In this document: piece by piece, positions 8,281 through 16,360 of the stretch
Layout of the letters: every line of letters begins with the position of its first letter
Position numbering within the stretch: position 1 is the first letter of the stretch
Source: a virus
Strand: one strand, 5' to 3'
Virus record (IMG/VR): IMGVR_UViG_3300020394_000862
Span: 18,224-82,223 of that record
Length of the DNA: 64,000 nucleotides
Notes under the pieces: generated by a model
What the model saw: only the letters and a program-made list of their open reading frames with translations
What the model was told of the DNA's origin: nothing
Database searches by the model: none
Position numbers and translations under genes: made by a program

Positions 8281-8868
8281 TTAGAACGGAAGGAAAATCT
8301 TTAACTTTGATATCTTTTCTTCAATCTCTTCGTATGTGAACAGATCAAAATTAGGGTGAGCATCAATACATATATTCATGCTTAGGCCAATACCAGTCAA
8401 GTGTCTATCATGGGAGTGCCCATATAAGTGCCAAGCACCATAGTGTTGCTTATTCCATATCATCATTGCGTAGTGACACCCGACGATATGTTGTTTACCG
8501 ACTCTAAAATCAGCGACAGGCGGTAATATACGCACCTTATCTTTTAACTCAGGATACGCGTCAAGCGTATTGTGCCATAGATTTAACCGGTCGTGATTTC
8601 CTGGGACAAATAGTATCTTGCCCTTTAACTGCTTAAGCACGTTACCTAGCTCATTGAACTTTGACGGTCCCCAGAAAGCAAAGTCGCCCATATTAACTAC
8701 AGTGCTATCATCGGAAACTTTTGCGTTCCAAATATCAATTAAGGCAGCGTGCATTTCGTCCATATCACTATAAGGACGATTACAATTTTTTATGATGTTC
8801 TTGTCACCAAAATGCCAATCGGAGGTAAAGAACGTATTGTCACGGTTTAATGATATTGTTTTGTTCAT
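8281..8868 (-). CDS. Calcineurin-like metallophosphoesterase
   Basis: 195 aa with the complete family signature: SDWHFGD (Asp17, His19), VVNMGDFAFWG, VPGNHDR, CHYAMM and YGHSHD. These residues bind two metal ions and hydrolyse phosphodiester or phosphomonoester bonds. Short stand-alone members are common in phages; substrates are rarely known. It starts inside the 3' end of the 300-aa gene (29-bp overlap), suggesting coupled translation. Confidence 0.88.
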   Translation of the reverse strand: MNKTISLNRDNTFFTSDWHFGDKNIIKNCNRPYSDMDEMHAALIDIWNAKVSDDSTVVNMGDFAFWGPSKFNELGNVLKQLKGKILFVPGNHDRLNLWHNTLDAYPELKDKVRILPPVADFRVGKQHIVGCHYAMMIWNKQHYGAWHLYGHSHDRHLTGIGLSMNICIDAHPNFDLFTYEEIEEKISKLKIFLPF

Positions 8869-9742
8869 TGAAATCCTCCGGGTATCCGTAATTCAAGACA
8901 AGATGCGGGATTGCTTCCGGACACTCCTTTTTCACGAATACAAAAAAGTTGTCATATGTTGTGGCACCTTCATCAGTCACCCACATTACCTGCACAGTAT
9001 CAGGCACCATCATGTTGCCCGTTCTAGCATTAGTAAAACCACTGAACGTTTTTTGTACCTTAGTTGGACCACTATAGTAACTAACTGGGTCGTCACCTAG
9101 TGCGATTGTCCTGCTATGTTGTACGCTAGTAAACGCTGAATTTTCTACCATCAGATCAATAGTTATGCAAGAATCAGGTATTCCCAAATGTGCGAAATTA
9201 GTAAACTGGATGTCAAAAGATTCCAAGTTTCTACTTGATGACGGTTCCGTGGATGATATTGAAAACACAGATTCAGTCTCGTTTTCCTTGTCAAGAACGA
9301 TTAACTGGAACTCAAGCGACGTTTTACGTGCTTCGGCTAGCATGCCGGCAATAAACACATTCGCGGTAGCTTCGCTCAGAGAACGATATCCCAAGTCGCG
9401 AGATCCGTTTACTGAATTTGCCGTGCGCATACATACGTCGATTTGGCCTGCAGACACTGGTTCTTGTTGAAGGCGAGTATCTATTTCGAGTATCTCACCA
9501 GTCGTGCGGCCAGCCCGTATAACATAGCTGATTTCATAGCGACCATCTAAGCACAATGACCCGGTACCCACAGGGATAACGTTGCGGTCAAGTACTAAAG
9601 CAGCCGCATATGCTGGCCGCGGTGATAACTTATTGGCGTACGAAATGTTATGGCGCTCAGTAGCGGTGTCTATCTCGCTGTATTGGTTGTGAAAATATTC
9701 AACCACTGAGTTGATTCTACTCAGTCTTTCTTCTACATTCAT
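8840..9742 (-). CDS. Hypothetical protein, 300 aa
   Basis: Start placed at 9742, where AAGGTG lies 6 bases upstream; an in-frame GTG 9 bases earlier is less likely. The sequence begins with a short helical part and then becomes beta-rich (repeated short hydrophobic/polar stretches, YSGPTKVQKTFSGF). No catalytic motif is visible. A virion or DNA-modifying role cannot be decided from sequence. Confidence 0.65.
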   Translation of the reverse strand: MNVEERLSRINSVVEYFHNQYSEIDTATERHNISYANKLSPRPAYAAALVLDRNVIPVGTGSLCLDGRYEISYVIRAGRTTGEILEIDTRLQQEPVSAGQIDVCMRTANSVNGSRDLGYRSLSEATANVFIAGMLAEARKTSLEFQLIVLDKENETESVFSISSTEPSSSRNLESFDIQFTNFAHLGIPDSCITIDLMVENSAFTSVQHSRTIALGDDPVSYYSGPTKVQKTFSGFTNARTGNMMVPDTVQVMWVTDEGATTYDNFFVFVKKECPEAIPHLVLNYGYPEDFNEQNNIIKP

Positions 9743-9803
9743 AGGGTTCACCTTGTATTTTACAACTAAGGTAACAAATTATGAATGTTATTTCAAGTAG
9801 AAT

Positions 9804-10436
9804 TTACAAATCGTCGATAATAACTTTTTGATCAGTAATTACATCTACATACTGATTCAGCTTGACCTTCTCGTATTTGATCAGGTTCATTTCAGCAACG
9901 ATATTCAAGGCATATGCGATGGCGTGGCTCTTTTTGAATTGATAGCCATCAGTGCCTTTCTGCCATATTTCCGAAGACATTTCGTACCAGGATTTTTCTC
10001 GTAAATGACTCTTACCTGGGCGTATAAGCGCGATGAACATTGCTAACTCTAATACGGATCGCGGGCGTTTCTTTCGTAGAAGCCCGTAGTGACCCGATAT
10101 CTGGCTCAACTGCATAACAACACCCTTATCGAGAAACATATCCCAGTCGGGGTCTTTGGCTATGACGTTGCGCAAATGGCGCTTATTTTTAAAGAAGCTT
10201 AAACTGGATAGGTTAAGCAAGTCAACTTTTTTAAAGCCTGCTTCTTCTGCCTCAGTGTATGTAAGTGAACACAAGTTACTGAAAGGATCTACAGGCACGG
10301 CGTGCCCATATACACCAACGTTATGTCGGGTTAGGGCGCCGTTACGATTTAACATAGAAGCGTCAATGTGATTTAATTCTTTTAACAGTGTGTCTCGATC
10401 ACAGACGTCAATGTCTATATCACCATGTCTTTTCAT
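9804..10436 (-). CDS. Pol III alpha-like fragment protein, 210 aa
   Basis: Several stretches match the polymerase core of bacterial DNA polymerase III alpha in the right order: DIDIDV with its acidic residues near the N-terminus, FKKVDLLNL, QISGHYGLL, ELAMFIALIRPG and a late FKKSHAIAYALNIV, the counterpart of NKSHAAAYAL. The bacterial protein is over 1100 aa, so exonuclease, PHP and most fingers segments are missing. It is therefore not an independent replicase. It may act as a decoy or accessory factor, or be a degraded acquisition; the open frame and operon position argue that it is maintained. ATGA overlap with the C2H2 gene. Confidence 0.6.
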   Translation of the reverse strand: MKRHGDIDIDVCDRDTLLKELNHIDASMLNRNGALTRHNVGVYGHAVPVDPFSNLCSLTYTEAEEAGFKKVDLLNLSSLSFFKNKRHLRNVIAKDPDWDMFLDKGVVMQLSQISGHYGLLRKKRPRSVLELAMFIALIRPGKSHLREKSWYEMSSEIWQKGTDGYQFKKSHAIAYALNIVAEMNLIKYEKVKLNQYVDVITDQKVIIDDL

Positions 10437-11110
10437 AAGGATGCTGAATCTATAATCTCTAAAGCAAAGTTAACATCACTACGGCGCTGATTAAAAATAA
10501 GCTGCCATTCGCCAGGGTTAATAATACCTTGTATTATTTTAATCTGATCTTGACTAAAACGCTCCATAAGGGCTTGTCCGCCGTTACTCAAGTACATAAG
10601 CCACGGTGTTATTTTACCACATTGAATATGAGAAACTGCTTCAAACGTAGACACGTGATTGAAATAATCAGTATACGCCATATTATTGCGCTCGGCCCAT
10701 TCAGCCATCACGGTTATGGAGCGCTCAAGTCCACGCTGCACCGGTTCAGTTTCTAGGTGATTTATTATGTACTTGTCGTACGTCTCAGCACGACACCACT
10801 TGCTTAGTGCTACACCTTCCTTTACCAAGTATTTGATATAATCCTCGGTACTAAGCGGGTTTAAGTCGCACAGAGCTCTACCAAACTTTACAAAGTCCTT
10901 GTAATACTTGGAGTGTATAAACGACTCTTGTGTCTCTTGTTTGCGGTTTGAACATGATTTTAGAAACAAATTATAGGCTTCTAGCCCTAAGCGAGCGCCA
11001 ACAGTGTCACGATCTTCGTACCGCTGTTTCTTCATGCATTTATGGACAAGTAAAGTATTTTCCTTAGAAAACTTCTTCTTACAAAATCTACATTCAAACT
11101 TATCTGACAT
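10433..11110 (-). CDS. C2H2 zinc-finger phage protein
   Basis: 225 aa. The N-terminus carries FECRFCKKKFSKENTLLVHK, a C2H2-like finger of the type found at the front of several T4-like phage proteins. The remaining 190 residues are helical and unfamiliar. It is stitched to both neighbours by 1-4 bp overlaps, within the operon that includes DHFR and UvsW. Nucleic-acid binding is likely; function unknown. Confidence 0.7.
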   Translation of the reverse strand: MSDKFECRFCKKKFSKENTLLVHKCMKKQRYEDRDTVGARLGLEAYNLFLKSCSNRKQETQESFIHSKYYKDFVKFGRALCDLNPLSTEDYIKYLVKEGVALSKWCRAETYDKYIINHLETEPVQRGLERSITVMAEWAERNNMAYTDYFNHVSTFEAVSHIQCGKITPWLMYLSNGGQALMERFSQDQIKIIQGIINPGEWQLIFNQRRSDVNFALEIIDSASL

Positions 11111-11577
11111 TACTTAACCAACTTTTTAATTTCATCGTTCTGATAGCCCCTGTCTTTAAGATATATGCGTTTTTCTTTCTTACTCATACTACTTAGTACT
11201 ATCTGGGCTTCAGTCTCGTTCCATAAAGGATTGGCTTCCATAACAATAGAAGTCATAGGATCAAGTTTTTTACGCTTCGGTGGAGGCACATATTCAAAGC
11301 GCATAGCGTGCCCCATGCCGATTGCAGCACATACGAGCTTCCAGTGCATCGCTTTGTGCTTATAGAATACGTTCGCATGAACGTTGGCTAAGTCATTTAC
11401 CATAATAATAGACATATCAGGGTATTTTGACGAATTACTAACAAACCGATTGAGCGCATAAACGCTGAGCTCTTTTTGTTGGTCTTCGTCTAAGCGATCG
11501 TACCAGCCAAAGTCAGCCATGGCAACTGCGTTCAACATCGATTTAAGATCAATTTTACGCTTGCTCGTAGTGCTCAT
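11110..11577 (-). CDS. Conserved phage protein, possibly clamp-loader small subunit-like
   Basis: 155 aa. The layout (WYDRLDEDQQKELSVYALNRFVS, then helices, then a basic PPPKRKKLD linker and a short helical tail) recalls the small clamp-loader subunits (gp62) of marine T4-like phages, which often contain a YMVNRFLS-like segment. The similarity is from memory and weak, and no gp44 or gp45 gene is in the window, so the name is only a suggestion. Confidence 0.45.
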   Translation of the reverse strand: MSTTSKRKIDLKSMLNAVAMADFGWYDRLDEDQQKELSVYALNRFVSNSSKYPDMSIIMVNDLANVHANVFYKHKAMHWKLVCAAIGMGHAMRFEYVPPPKRKKLDPMTSIVMEANPLWNETEAQIVLSSMSKKEKRIYLKDRGYQNDEIKKLVK

Positions 11578-11578
11578 A

Positions 11579-12103
11579 TCACAGTATATCCGCTAGTGAG
11601 AATGTCTTTGGAACGTTTGCTGTTTCGCGTGCGATATAGACGCAGTGTGGACCTCTAATAGCTTTTTCTGTATTACTAATAGGCATAGTAATCAAGTTAG
11701 CCGGGTTCACCTTAGGCGCGTGCCATTCATAGTTGCGATACAGTGTTTTAATTTCAACAGGCAGTGCTGATGGAAGGCCACCTTTTAACGGGTTATACAC
11801 GAACGCGGTAAAGTTGCGCTTGGGTATTGAGTTAATAGGCACCATGCACATTTCATCAAACTCATTACTGGTAATCATAATAGACCAGTTTAGTGGTACT
11901 TTAAGTTCAAATTCACCTATTTGCAGTAGCGCAGCAGGGGTAGAAAAGCGCTCCATAAAGATTAAGCTACTGAAGTAAAAATCAGGCTCATCTATATTAC
12001 GGCGACCTTTACTGAAGTCAAGCACGCTGAACTTGACATCGTCAACCATGTCAGGCATTTGATCCAAGTCGTACAGTGTGTTATCGGGTGTGAGTATTTT
12101 CAT
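11579..12103 (-). CDS. Hypothetical protein, 174 aa
   Basis: Good GAGAG ribosome-binding site before ATG 12103. Beta-rich, no catalytic motif recognised; contains ITSNEFDEMCMVPINSIPKR in the middle. It lies between DHFR (4-bp overlap) and the 155-aa gene in one operon. Function unknown. Confidence 0.6.
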   Translation of the reverse strand: MKILTPDNTLYDLDQMPDMVDDVKFSVLDFSKGRRNIDEPDFYFSSLIFMERFSTPAALLQIGEFELKVPLNWSIMITSNEFDEMCMVPINSIPKRNFTAFVYNPLKGGLPSALPVEIKTLYRNYEWHAPKVNPANLITMPISNTEKAIRGPHCVYIARETANVPKTFSLADIL

Positions 12104-12606
12104 ACGGCTCTCATTCTTATTATTGTATAGCCTAAGCCAGTTTTACTTGTGTGCTGACTTCTTTCGTATTCTTCGAAAAGTTGCTCGTAATCAGGGAAAT
12201 AAGAATCAACCTTATAATCGCCCTCAACGACAGTGATAATAAGCTCGTCTGCTGACTTAATCAGCATTTGGTAAATCTCACTGCCGCCTATAACTATGAC
12301 ATCTTCGCCGCGCTGTTCAGCGTAGTTTAAGAACTCTAGCAGCTCAACACGCGTGTTCAAAGTGTCGAAGTTATCATTACTAGCCAAGTCACTATTATAA
12401 GGCCATTCGGTATCACGTGTCAAGACAACTGAGTGCCTATTCGGCAATGGCCTTCCAATACTTTCGAAAGTTTTTCTACCCATCAGGACATATTTGCCTT
12501 CAGTCTCGCGTTTAAAATGAGCGAGGTCTTCGGGCAAGTGCCAGGGCAGTTTATTGTCAATACCAATGCCTTTATTTGTGTCGTGTGCTGCAATCATTTT
12601 TATCAT
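12100..12606 (-). CDS. frd: Dihydrofolate reductase
   Basis: 168 aa, the usual length. Family landmarks are in place: MIAAHDTNKGIGIDNKLPWH at the N-terminus (folate site), MGRKTFESIGRPLPNR (NADPH binding), VIVIGGSEIYQ and a C-terminal DSYFPDYE. It reduces dihydrofolate to tetrahydrofolate with NADPH, feeding thymidylate and purine synthesis for phage DNA. T4 also encodes a DHFR (frd). It abuts UvsW with a 1-bp overlap. No thymidylate synthase gene lies in this window. Confidence 0.95.
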   Translation of the reverse strand: MIKMIAAHDTNKGIGIDNKLPWHLPEDLAHFKRETEGKYVLMGRKTFESIGRPLPNRHSVVLTRDTEWPYNSDLASNDNFDTLNTRVELLEFLNYAEQRGEDVIVIGGSEIYQMLIKSADELIITVVEGDYKVDSYFPDYEQLFEEYERSQHTSKTGLGYTIIRMRAV

Positions 12607-14069
12607 TAGTAGATTTCCACCTTGTTCACTTTGTGCGGGTATCCATGCGTGCGATAGTGTTTCTTTCGCACAGTCAAGTGCTTTTTAGAATACTTGGTGT
12701 TTGCGCATATGTCGTAAATGTTGACAAAGTCTTTGTCTTTAGCAATACGCAAGCCACGTCCTATCGTCTGAATGATTTTGATATACGATTTGCCTAACTC
12801 AAACATAAACAGCTTGAATATACGGTTAATCGAGATACCAGTTGACGCTACCCCGGTCGTAGCAATTACCGTTATGTCGTCGTTAGTTTTCGCCAAGTCG
12901 TATGCTTCCTTACGCTTGTCTTTAGGGGTACCGCCGTGAACAAAAATACTACCCGGGATTAGTTCTTCAAGTAGTTTGCCAGTTGGTATTTTGTCAACTA
13001 GTATAAGCGCGTTTTGGCCTTCTTTCTTAGGTAAGATAAGTTTCTCAACTATGCTCTCTATACGCTTACGATCACTTGTTAAGAACTTATTCTCCGTATG
13101 ATAGTCGCCTATCTTTTCGTATAGCTCTACAGTCTGTAACACATCTATATGACACTTACTGAGGATACCTTTTTCTTGCAGGTCACGGTTATCTATTTTA
13201 CCAGAGGTAGGACCCACCGCGCACTCTAGCGAGCACTGACCAATCTCGTCTTCCGGTAAGGTGCCTGTTAGTCCCCAGCGAATAGGAATATGTGCCATTT
13301 CGTTACAAAGTAGATCAAGTAATACAGTGCCTTTTGCTTTGTGTGTTTCATCCACAATAACACCGACTTTGCCGTCCATTACTTGCTCAATAGTAACTTT
13401 GCCATTTTGCTTTTTAGTGTTAAGGCGCGCTTGTTCAAGTGACTGCCATGTGCCTACTATATGTTGCGCTGTGACGTTTTTCTCGTCCCCGTAAAACTTA
13501 CCGTAATCCAAACCCATGTTGTGGTATTCTTCACATGTCTGGTCTACAAGGTCTTTAGTTGGTACTATTACGAGAGAACCGCCATACTTGCCTATCATGT
13601 CACTCAGTATAGCTGTGACGATTGTCTTCCCGGCAGCAGTAGGCGCAATATAAACACTTTGTAAGTTCTGACCACAACCGTTAAGTACGTCTAGCTGGTG
13701 ATCATATAGAGAAAGGGCTTGACCTTCGAAAGGGTGTCCCTCAGGCCATATAAAGTGAGAGTAGGAATCTGACTTAAGCTCATCGAATTTAATGAAACTA
13801 AAGTCTTGGCGTTGGTCGTCTATATCAACGTGGTAGCCTGCTTCTATTAGAATAGGCAACACTCTTTCCAGCATAGCTAGATAAGTTCTACCACCGATAG
13901 TACATAGGTTTTTGTACCCGTCCCAACGGCCTAATTTATACGCAGGTGTATGGCGAGCATTCGGTACAAAGAACCGACAAGCGTCTACCATTTTACGTCT
14001 GACTAGTGGATCAGCGCCTTCTATTTTGACGTTTACTTCGTCTAATATTTTTATAATTGCCGTTTTCAT
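12606..14069 (-). CDS. uvsW: UvsW-like superfamily 2 helicase
   Basis: 487 aa (T4 UvsW 503). A small N-terminal domain (residues 1-110, with KLGRWDGYKNL typical of UvsW) precedes Walker A APTAAGKT at 142-149, a VDETHK Walker B box near 240, LTGTLP and the C-terminal helicase motif QTIGRGLR. UvsW unwinds R-loops, branches and stalled forks and switches T4 from origin- to recombination-driven replication. The UvsY candidate and UvsX follow on the same strand upstream, as in a recombination block. A TATAAT-like box lies about 20 bp upstream but with no good -35. Confidence 0.92.
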   Translation of the reverse strand: MKTAIIKILDEVNVKIEGADPLVRRKMVDACRFFVPNARHTPAYKLGRWDGYKNLCTIGGRTYLAMLERVLPILIEAGYHVDIDDQRQDFSFIKFDELKSDSYSHFIWPEGHPFEGQALSLYDHQLDVLNGCGQNLQSVYIAPTAAGKTIVTAILSDMIGKYGGSLVIVPTKDLVDQTCEEYHNMGLDYGKFYGDEKNVTAQHIVGTWQSLEQARLNTKKQNGKVTIEQVMDGKVGVIVDETHKAKGTVLLDLLCNEMAHIPIRWGLTGTLPEDEIGQCSLECAVGPTSGKIDNRDLQEKGILSKCHIDVLQTVELYEKIGDYHTENKFLTSDRKRIESIVEKLILPKKEGQNALILVDKIPTGKLLEELIPGSIFVHGGTPKDKRKEAYDLAKTNDDITVIATTGVASTGISINRIFKLFMFELGKSYIKIIQTIGRGLRIAKDKDFVNIYDICANTKYSKKHLTVRKKHYRTHGYPHKVNKVEIY

Positions 14070-14137
14070 AATCGAATTCGGCGCAGGTATTATATCTAAG
14101 CCCGTTAACCTGAAACTACGTTTGCATCTATTAGTAA

Positions 14138-14323
14138 TTAGACATAAATGTCAATATAAGACGGTTTTCGATGTTTCGGTTTGAAGCTACTTTTATAAAT
14201 TTGTTCTATTGGATTATCTACACATGGCGATCCAGATGTTCTGAGTAAGTCGTTACGCTTTTGACTCTTTGACTCGATCCAAGGTACTACTTGTCTCCAA
14301 CGAATCTGAGGGTCAACTTTCAT
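14138..14323 (-). CDS. Small basic protein, 61 aa
   Basis: Preceded by AAGGAA six bases before the ATG and a late-type motif about 28 bp upstream, so probably real. Basic, with two Trp near the N-terminus (RWRQVVPWIES). In T4, small ORFs also lie between uvsY and uvsW, but I see no clear homology. Function unknown. Confidence 0.6.
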   Translation of the reverse strand: MKVDPQIRWRQVVPWIESKSQKRNDLLRTSGSPCVDNPIEQIYKSSFKPKHRKPSYIDIYV

Positions 14324-14350
14324 GTGATTTCCTTTATAATACCTACGCTT

Positions 14351-14358
14351 ATATTTAG
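14351..14358 (-). promoter_or_regulatory. Late-promoter-like motif CTAAATAT
   Basis: Minus-strand CTAAATAT about 28 bp upstream of the 61-aa gene. Confidence 0.5.
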
Positions 14359-14365
14359 TCCTAAA

Positions 14366-14830
14366 TTAAAAATGAGCGTCGTCAAGGCCAGCAGCTCGCA
14401 AGCGAACAACATGCCCGATCATCCAGTTCATGTTTTCCAAAGATTTATGCAATCCTTGGTACTTGTTTCGCACAAGAGACCATTCGTTAACTAGCATCGC
14501 AACGTTAATTACTGCAGGATCACCGTCGCAGTATTTCTCACAGTCACGGGAACTTAACGAACGCTGGTAATTTTCGAGGTATTTCTTAAACACTTGCGCA
14601 CGAACTTTTTTCTGTTCTATATTCAAGTGTTCCAGTATTGCCTCTATCTCTTGGTAATAGGCGTAGTACTTGTCAACTACAGTAGCAAGCTGGCCACACT
14701 TACGGGATATCGCGCCTTCCAAGGGTAGAAACTTCCTACCCTCTTCATACTCTTTCTCGTAAAACGCAACCGCGTCCGGAATGCGTGACAAGTCACTACT
14801 AACTACATAAAACCAGTTAGTTAGGCTCAT
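14366..14830 (-). CDS. Probable UvsY-like recombination mediator
   Basis: 154 aa (T4 UvsY 137). Mostly helical and charged; the C-terminal half reads KKYLENYQRSLSSRDCEKYC, then NKYQGLHKSLENMNWMIGHV. This follows the order of UvsY proteins, where a Lys/Arg-Tyr block is followed by a helix ending in a conserved Trp/Phe-I-x-H segment. It lies between UvsW and UvsX, the place expected for the mediator that loads UvsX onto gp32-coated DNA. The assignment rests on position plus weak pattern similarity. GGAG ribosome-binding site. Confidence 0.55.
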   Translation of the reverse strand: MSLTNWFYVVSSDLSRIPDAVAFYEKEYEEGRKFLPLEGAISRKCGQLATVVDKYYAYYQEIEAILEHLNIEQKKVRAQVFKKYLENYQRSLSSRDCEKYCDGDPAVINVAMLVNEWSLVRNKYQGLHKSLENMNWMIGHVVRLRAAGLDDAHF

Positions 14831-15155
14831 CCATTCGCTCCACTGCTACTCTAATGGTACGGAATAACATGATGGCCAACTTCTTAGGGTTAGGGAACCG
14901 CTGTCGTAGTCGTATAAACTTGCGGTCTATACCGTACTCAACAAACATACGAACAGTGTATTCGAAGTTCGTAGGTGTTTTAGCCCACATAGCGGCATTC
15001 ATGTCAACTAGTAGTGTTTTTTCCAAAGCTTCGAGCTGTGATATCACCGTCGCTTTAGACTCTTTTTGCTTTACGAAAGCAAGTAATTGACAATACGCTT
15101 TTTTGAATTCAGTTGAATCTGAAGGAAACGGACTGTGCATGATTTCTTCTGTCAT
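14817..15155 (-). CDS. Hypothetical protein, 112 aa
   Basis: Start at 15155 (MTEEIMHSP) chosen for its AGAGG site; the longer frame would run into the intercistronic hairpin. Helical and basic toward the C-terminus (RLRQRFPNPKKLAIMLFR). Overlaps the UvsY candidate by 14 bp. No family recognised. Confidence 0.6.
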   Translation of the reverse strand: MTEEIMHSPFPSDSTEFKKAYCQLLAFVKQKESKATVISQLEALEKTLLVDMNAAMWAKTPTNFEYTVRMFVEYGIDRKFIRLRQRFPNPKKLAIMLFRTIRVAVERMDEPN

Positions 15156-15169
15156 AATAAACCTCTGGT

Positions 15170-15192
15170 TATAGGGCACGGTGTGCCCTATA
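15170..15192 (-). terminator. Perfect 10-bp hairpin downstream of uvsX
   Basis: TATAGGGCAC and GTGCCCTATA with a 3-base loop, three bases after the UvsX stop. There is no T-run after it, so it may be an RNA-stability or attenuating hairpin rather than a full terminator. Confidence 0.55.
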
Positions 15193-15194
15193 TA

Positions 15195-16292
15195 TTAAGC
15201 TTGCTCTTCTTCGTCGGCGCCAAAGTTTTCTTCAGCGTCAGCTAGGCTTGCTTTATCTTCCAGTTCTTGCACTTTAAGGAACAACTGAAGTAAGTGTTCC
15301 ATATTGGCAGGCTCTTTCCACTGTTTACGGCGCAGCTTAAATTCTTCGCCAGTTTCCATATCAACAGCAGTGTAATAAGCACCGGATCGTTTAAGAAGCT
15401 GTTGAGCTTCCATAAACTCAAATACACCAGAGTAAGGATCCATGCCAGTCTCATAAGGAATGTAGACCGTAACGTCTTCGAAAGGCTTAGCGTAGCGGGT
15501 TTTGATTACACGACACTTGGATCGTATACCCATAACTTGGCTAACTTTGTTACCTTCGGCGTCTTCTTTAAGTTTCATTTTGTTCATTGCAACAATAATG
15601 GAACTCGCAAAAACAACCATTTTACCACCGGAAATTTTAGGATCCGGATCAAACATATCTTGCGAATCGTATACGTGGTTCGTACAAACTACACCAACGT
15701 TATACGGTGCAATCAAGTTTGTGGTAGTACGGATAAGCGCGGTTAGTGCTTTCGCTTTACGACCCAAGTCGCCTTTAAGATCGCCTTTCTGGAACTGATC
15801 TTTGTCTGTAGGAGTAAGTAACATACCCAAGCTGTCTACAACAAATAGTACAGGTGGTTGTTCTTTGACGGGTTTGTCGCCGTGTTCTGCCTTATAACCA
15901 GCAACGAACTCGTTGATAATTTTGGCAACTTCGTCGATCATAGCCACGCCGATACGTAACAACTTGTCAGGGTCAGTATCCACGCCTACTGCTTTAAGCC
16001 ACTCTTCATCTAGCGCGTTTTCTGAATCTAACAAGATTACGAATGCGCCCTGGGCTTGTGCATTACGCGCAAGGTTGCCGGATGCGATATACGACTTACC
16101 GGAACCTGACTCACCAGCCAACATGGTAATTTTACCGAACGGGATGCCTTTGTTGAAATTGCCTGAGATCAGATAATTCAACATGTAACAGCCGGTTGAT
16201 ACCCACGTTACTGGATCCTGAAACCCTGTATTAATACCGGGTACGGCTTTAGTAATGTCCTTACTGAATTTGGAGATATCGATAGGTTTCAT
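15195..16292 (-). CDS. uvsX: UvsX RecA-like recombinase
   Basis: 365 aa (T4 UvsX 391). RecA-fold core with Walker A AGESGSGKS ending at residue 67, VILLDSENALD, Walker B VLFVVDSLG and VGVVCTNHVYDSQ, followed by an acidic tail (ADEEEQA) that in this family contacts accessory proteins. It forms filaments on single-stranded DNA and drives strand exchange, central to recombination-dependent replication. Flanked by gp32 upstream and the UvsY candidate downstream. The ATG has no clear Shine-Dalgarno; the leader is A-rich. Confidence 0.95.
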   Translation of the reverse strand: MKPIDISKFSKDITKAVPGINTGFQDPVTWVSTGCYMLNYLISGNFNKGIPFGKITMLAGESGSGKSYIASGNLARNAQAQGAFVILLDSENALDEEWLKAVGVDTDPDKLLRIGVAMIDEVAKIINEFVAGYKAEHGDKPVKEQPPVLFVVDSLGMLLTPTDKDQFQKGDLKGDLGRKAKALTALIRTTTNLIAPYNVGVVCTNHVYDSQDMFDPDPKISGGKMVVFASSIIVAMNKMKLKEDAEGNKVSQVMGIRSKCRVIKTRYAKPFEDVTVYIPYETGMDPYSGVFEFMEAQQLLKRSGAYYTAVDMETGEEFKLRRKQWKEPANMEHLLQLFLKVQELEDKASLADAEENFGADEEEQA

Positions 16293-16329
16293 ATTATTGT
16301 TTTTATTGTAACCTGTGTGTATGAAAGTC

Positions 16330-16353
16330 GGCAGAGGTTTTTACACCCCTGCC
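16330..16353 (-). terminator. Hairpin between gene 32 and uvsX
   Basis: GGCAG-GGG / CCT-CTGCC type stem of 8 pairs including one G-U, with an 8-base loop, just after the gp32 stop. Weak T-tract (GACTTTC), so probably partial termination that sets gp32 above UvsX. Confidence 0.45.
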
Positions 16354-16360
16354 CATGATA

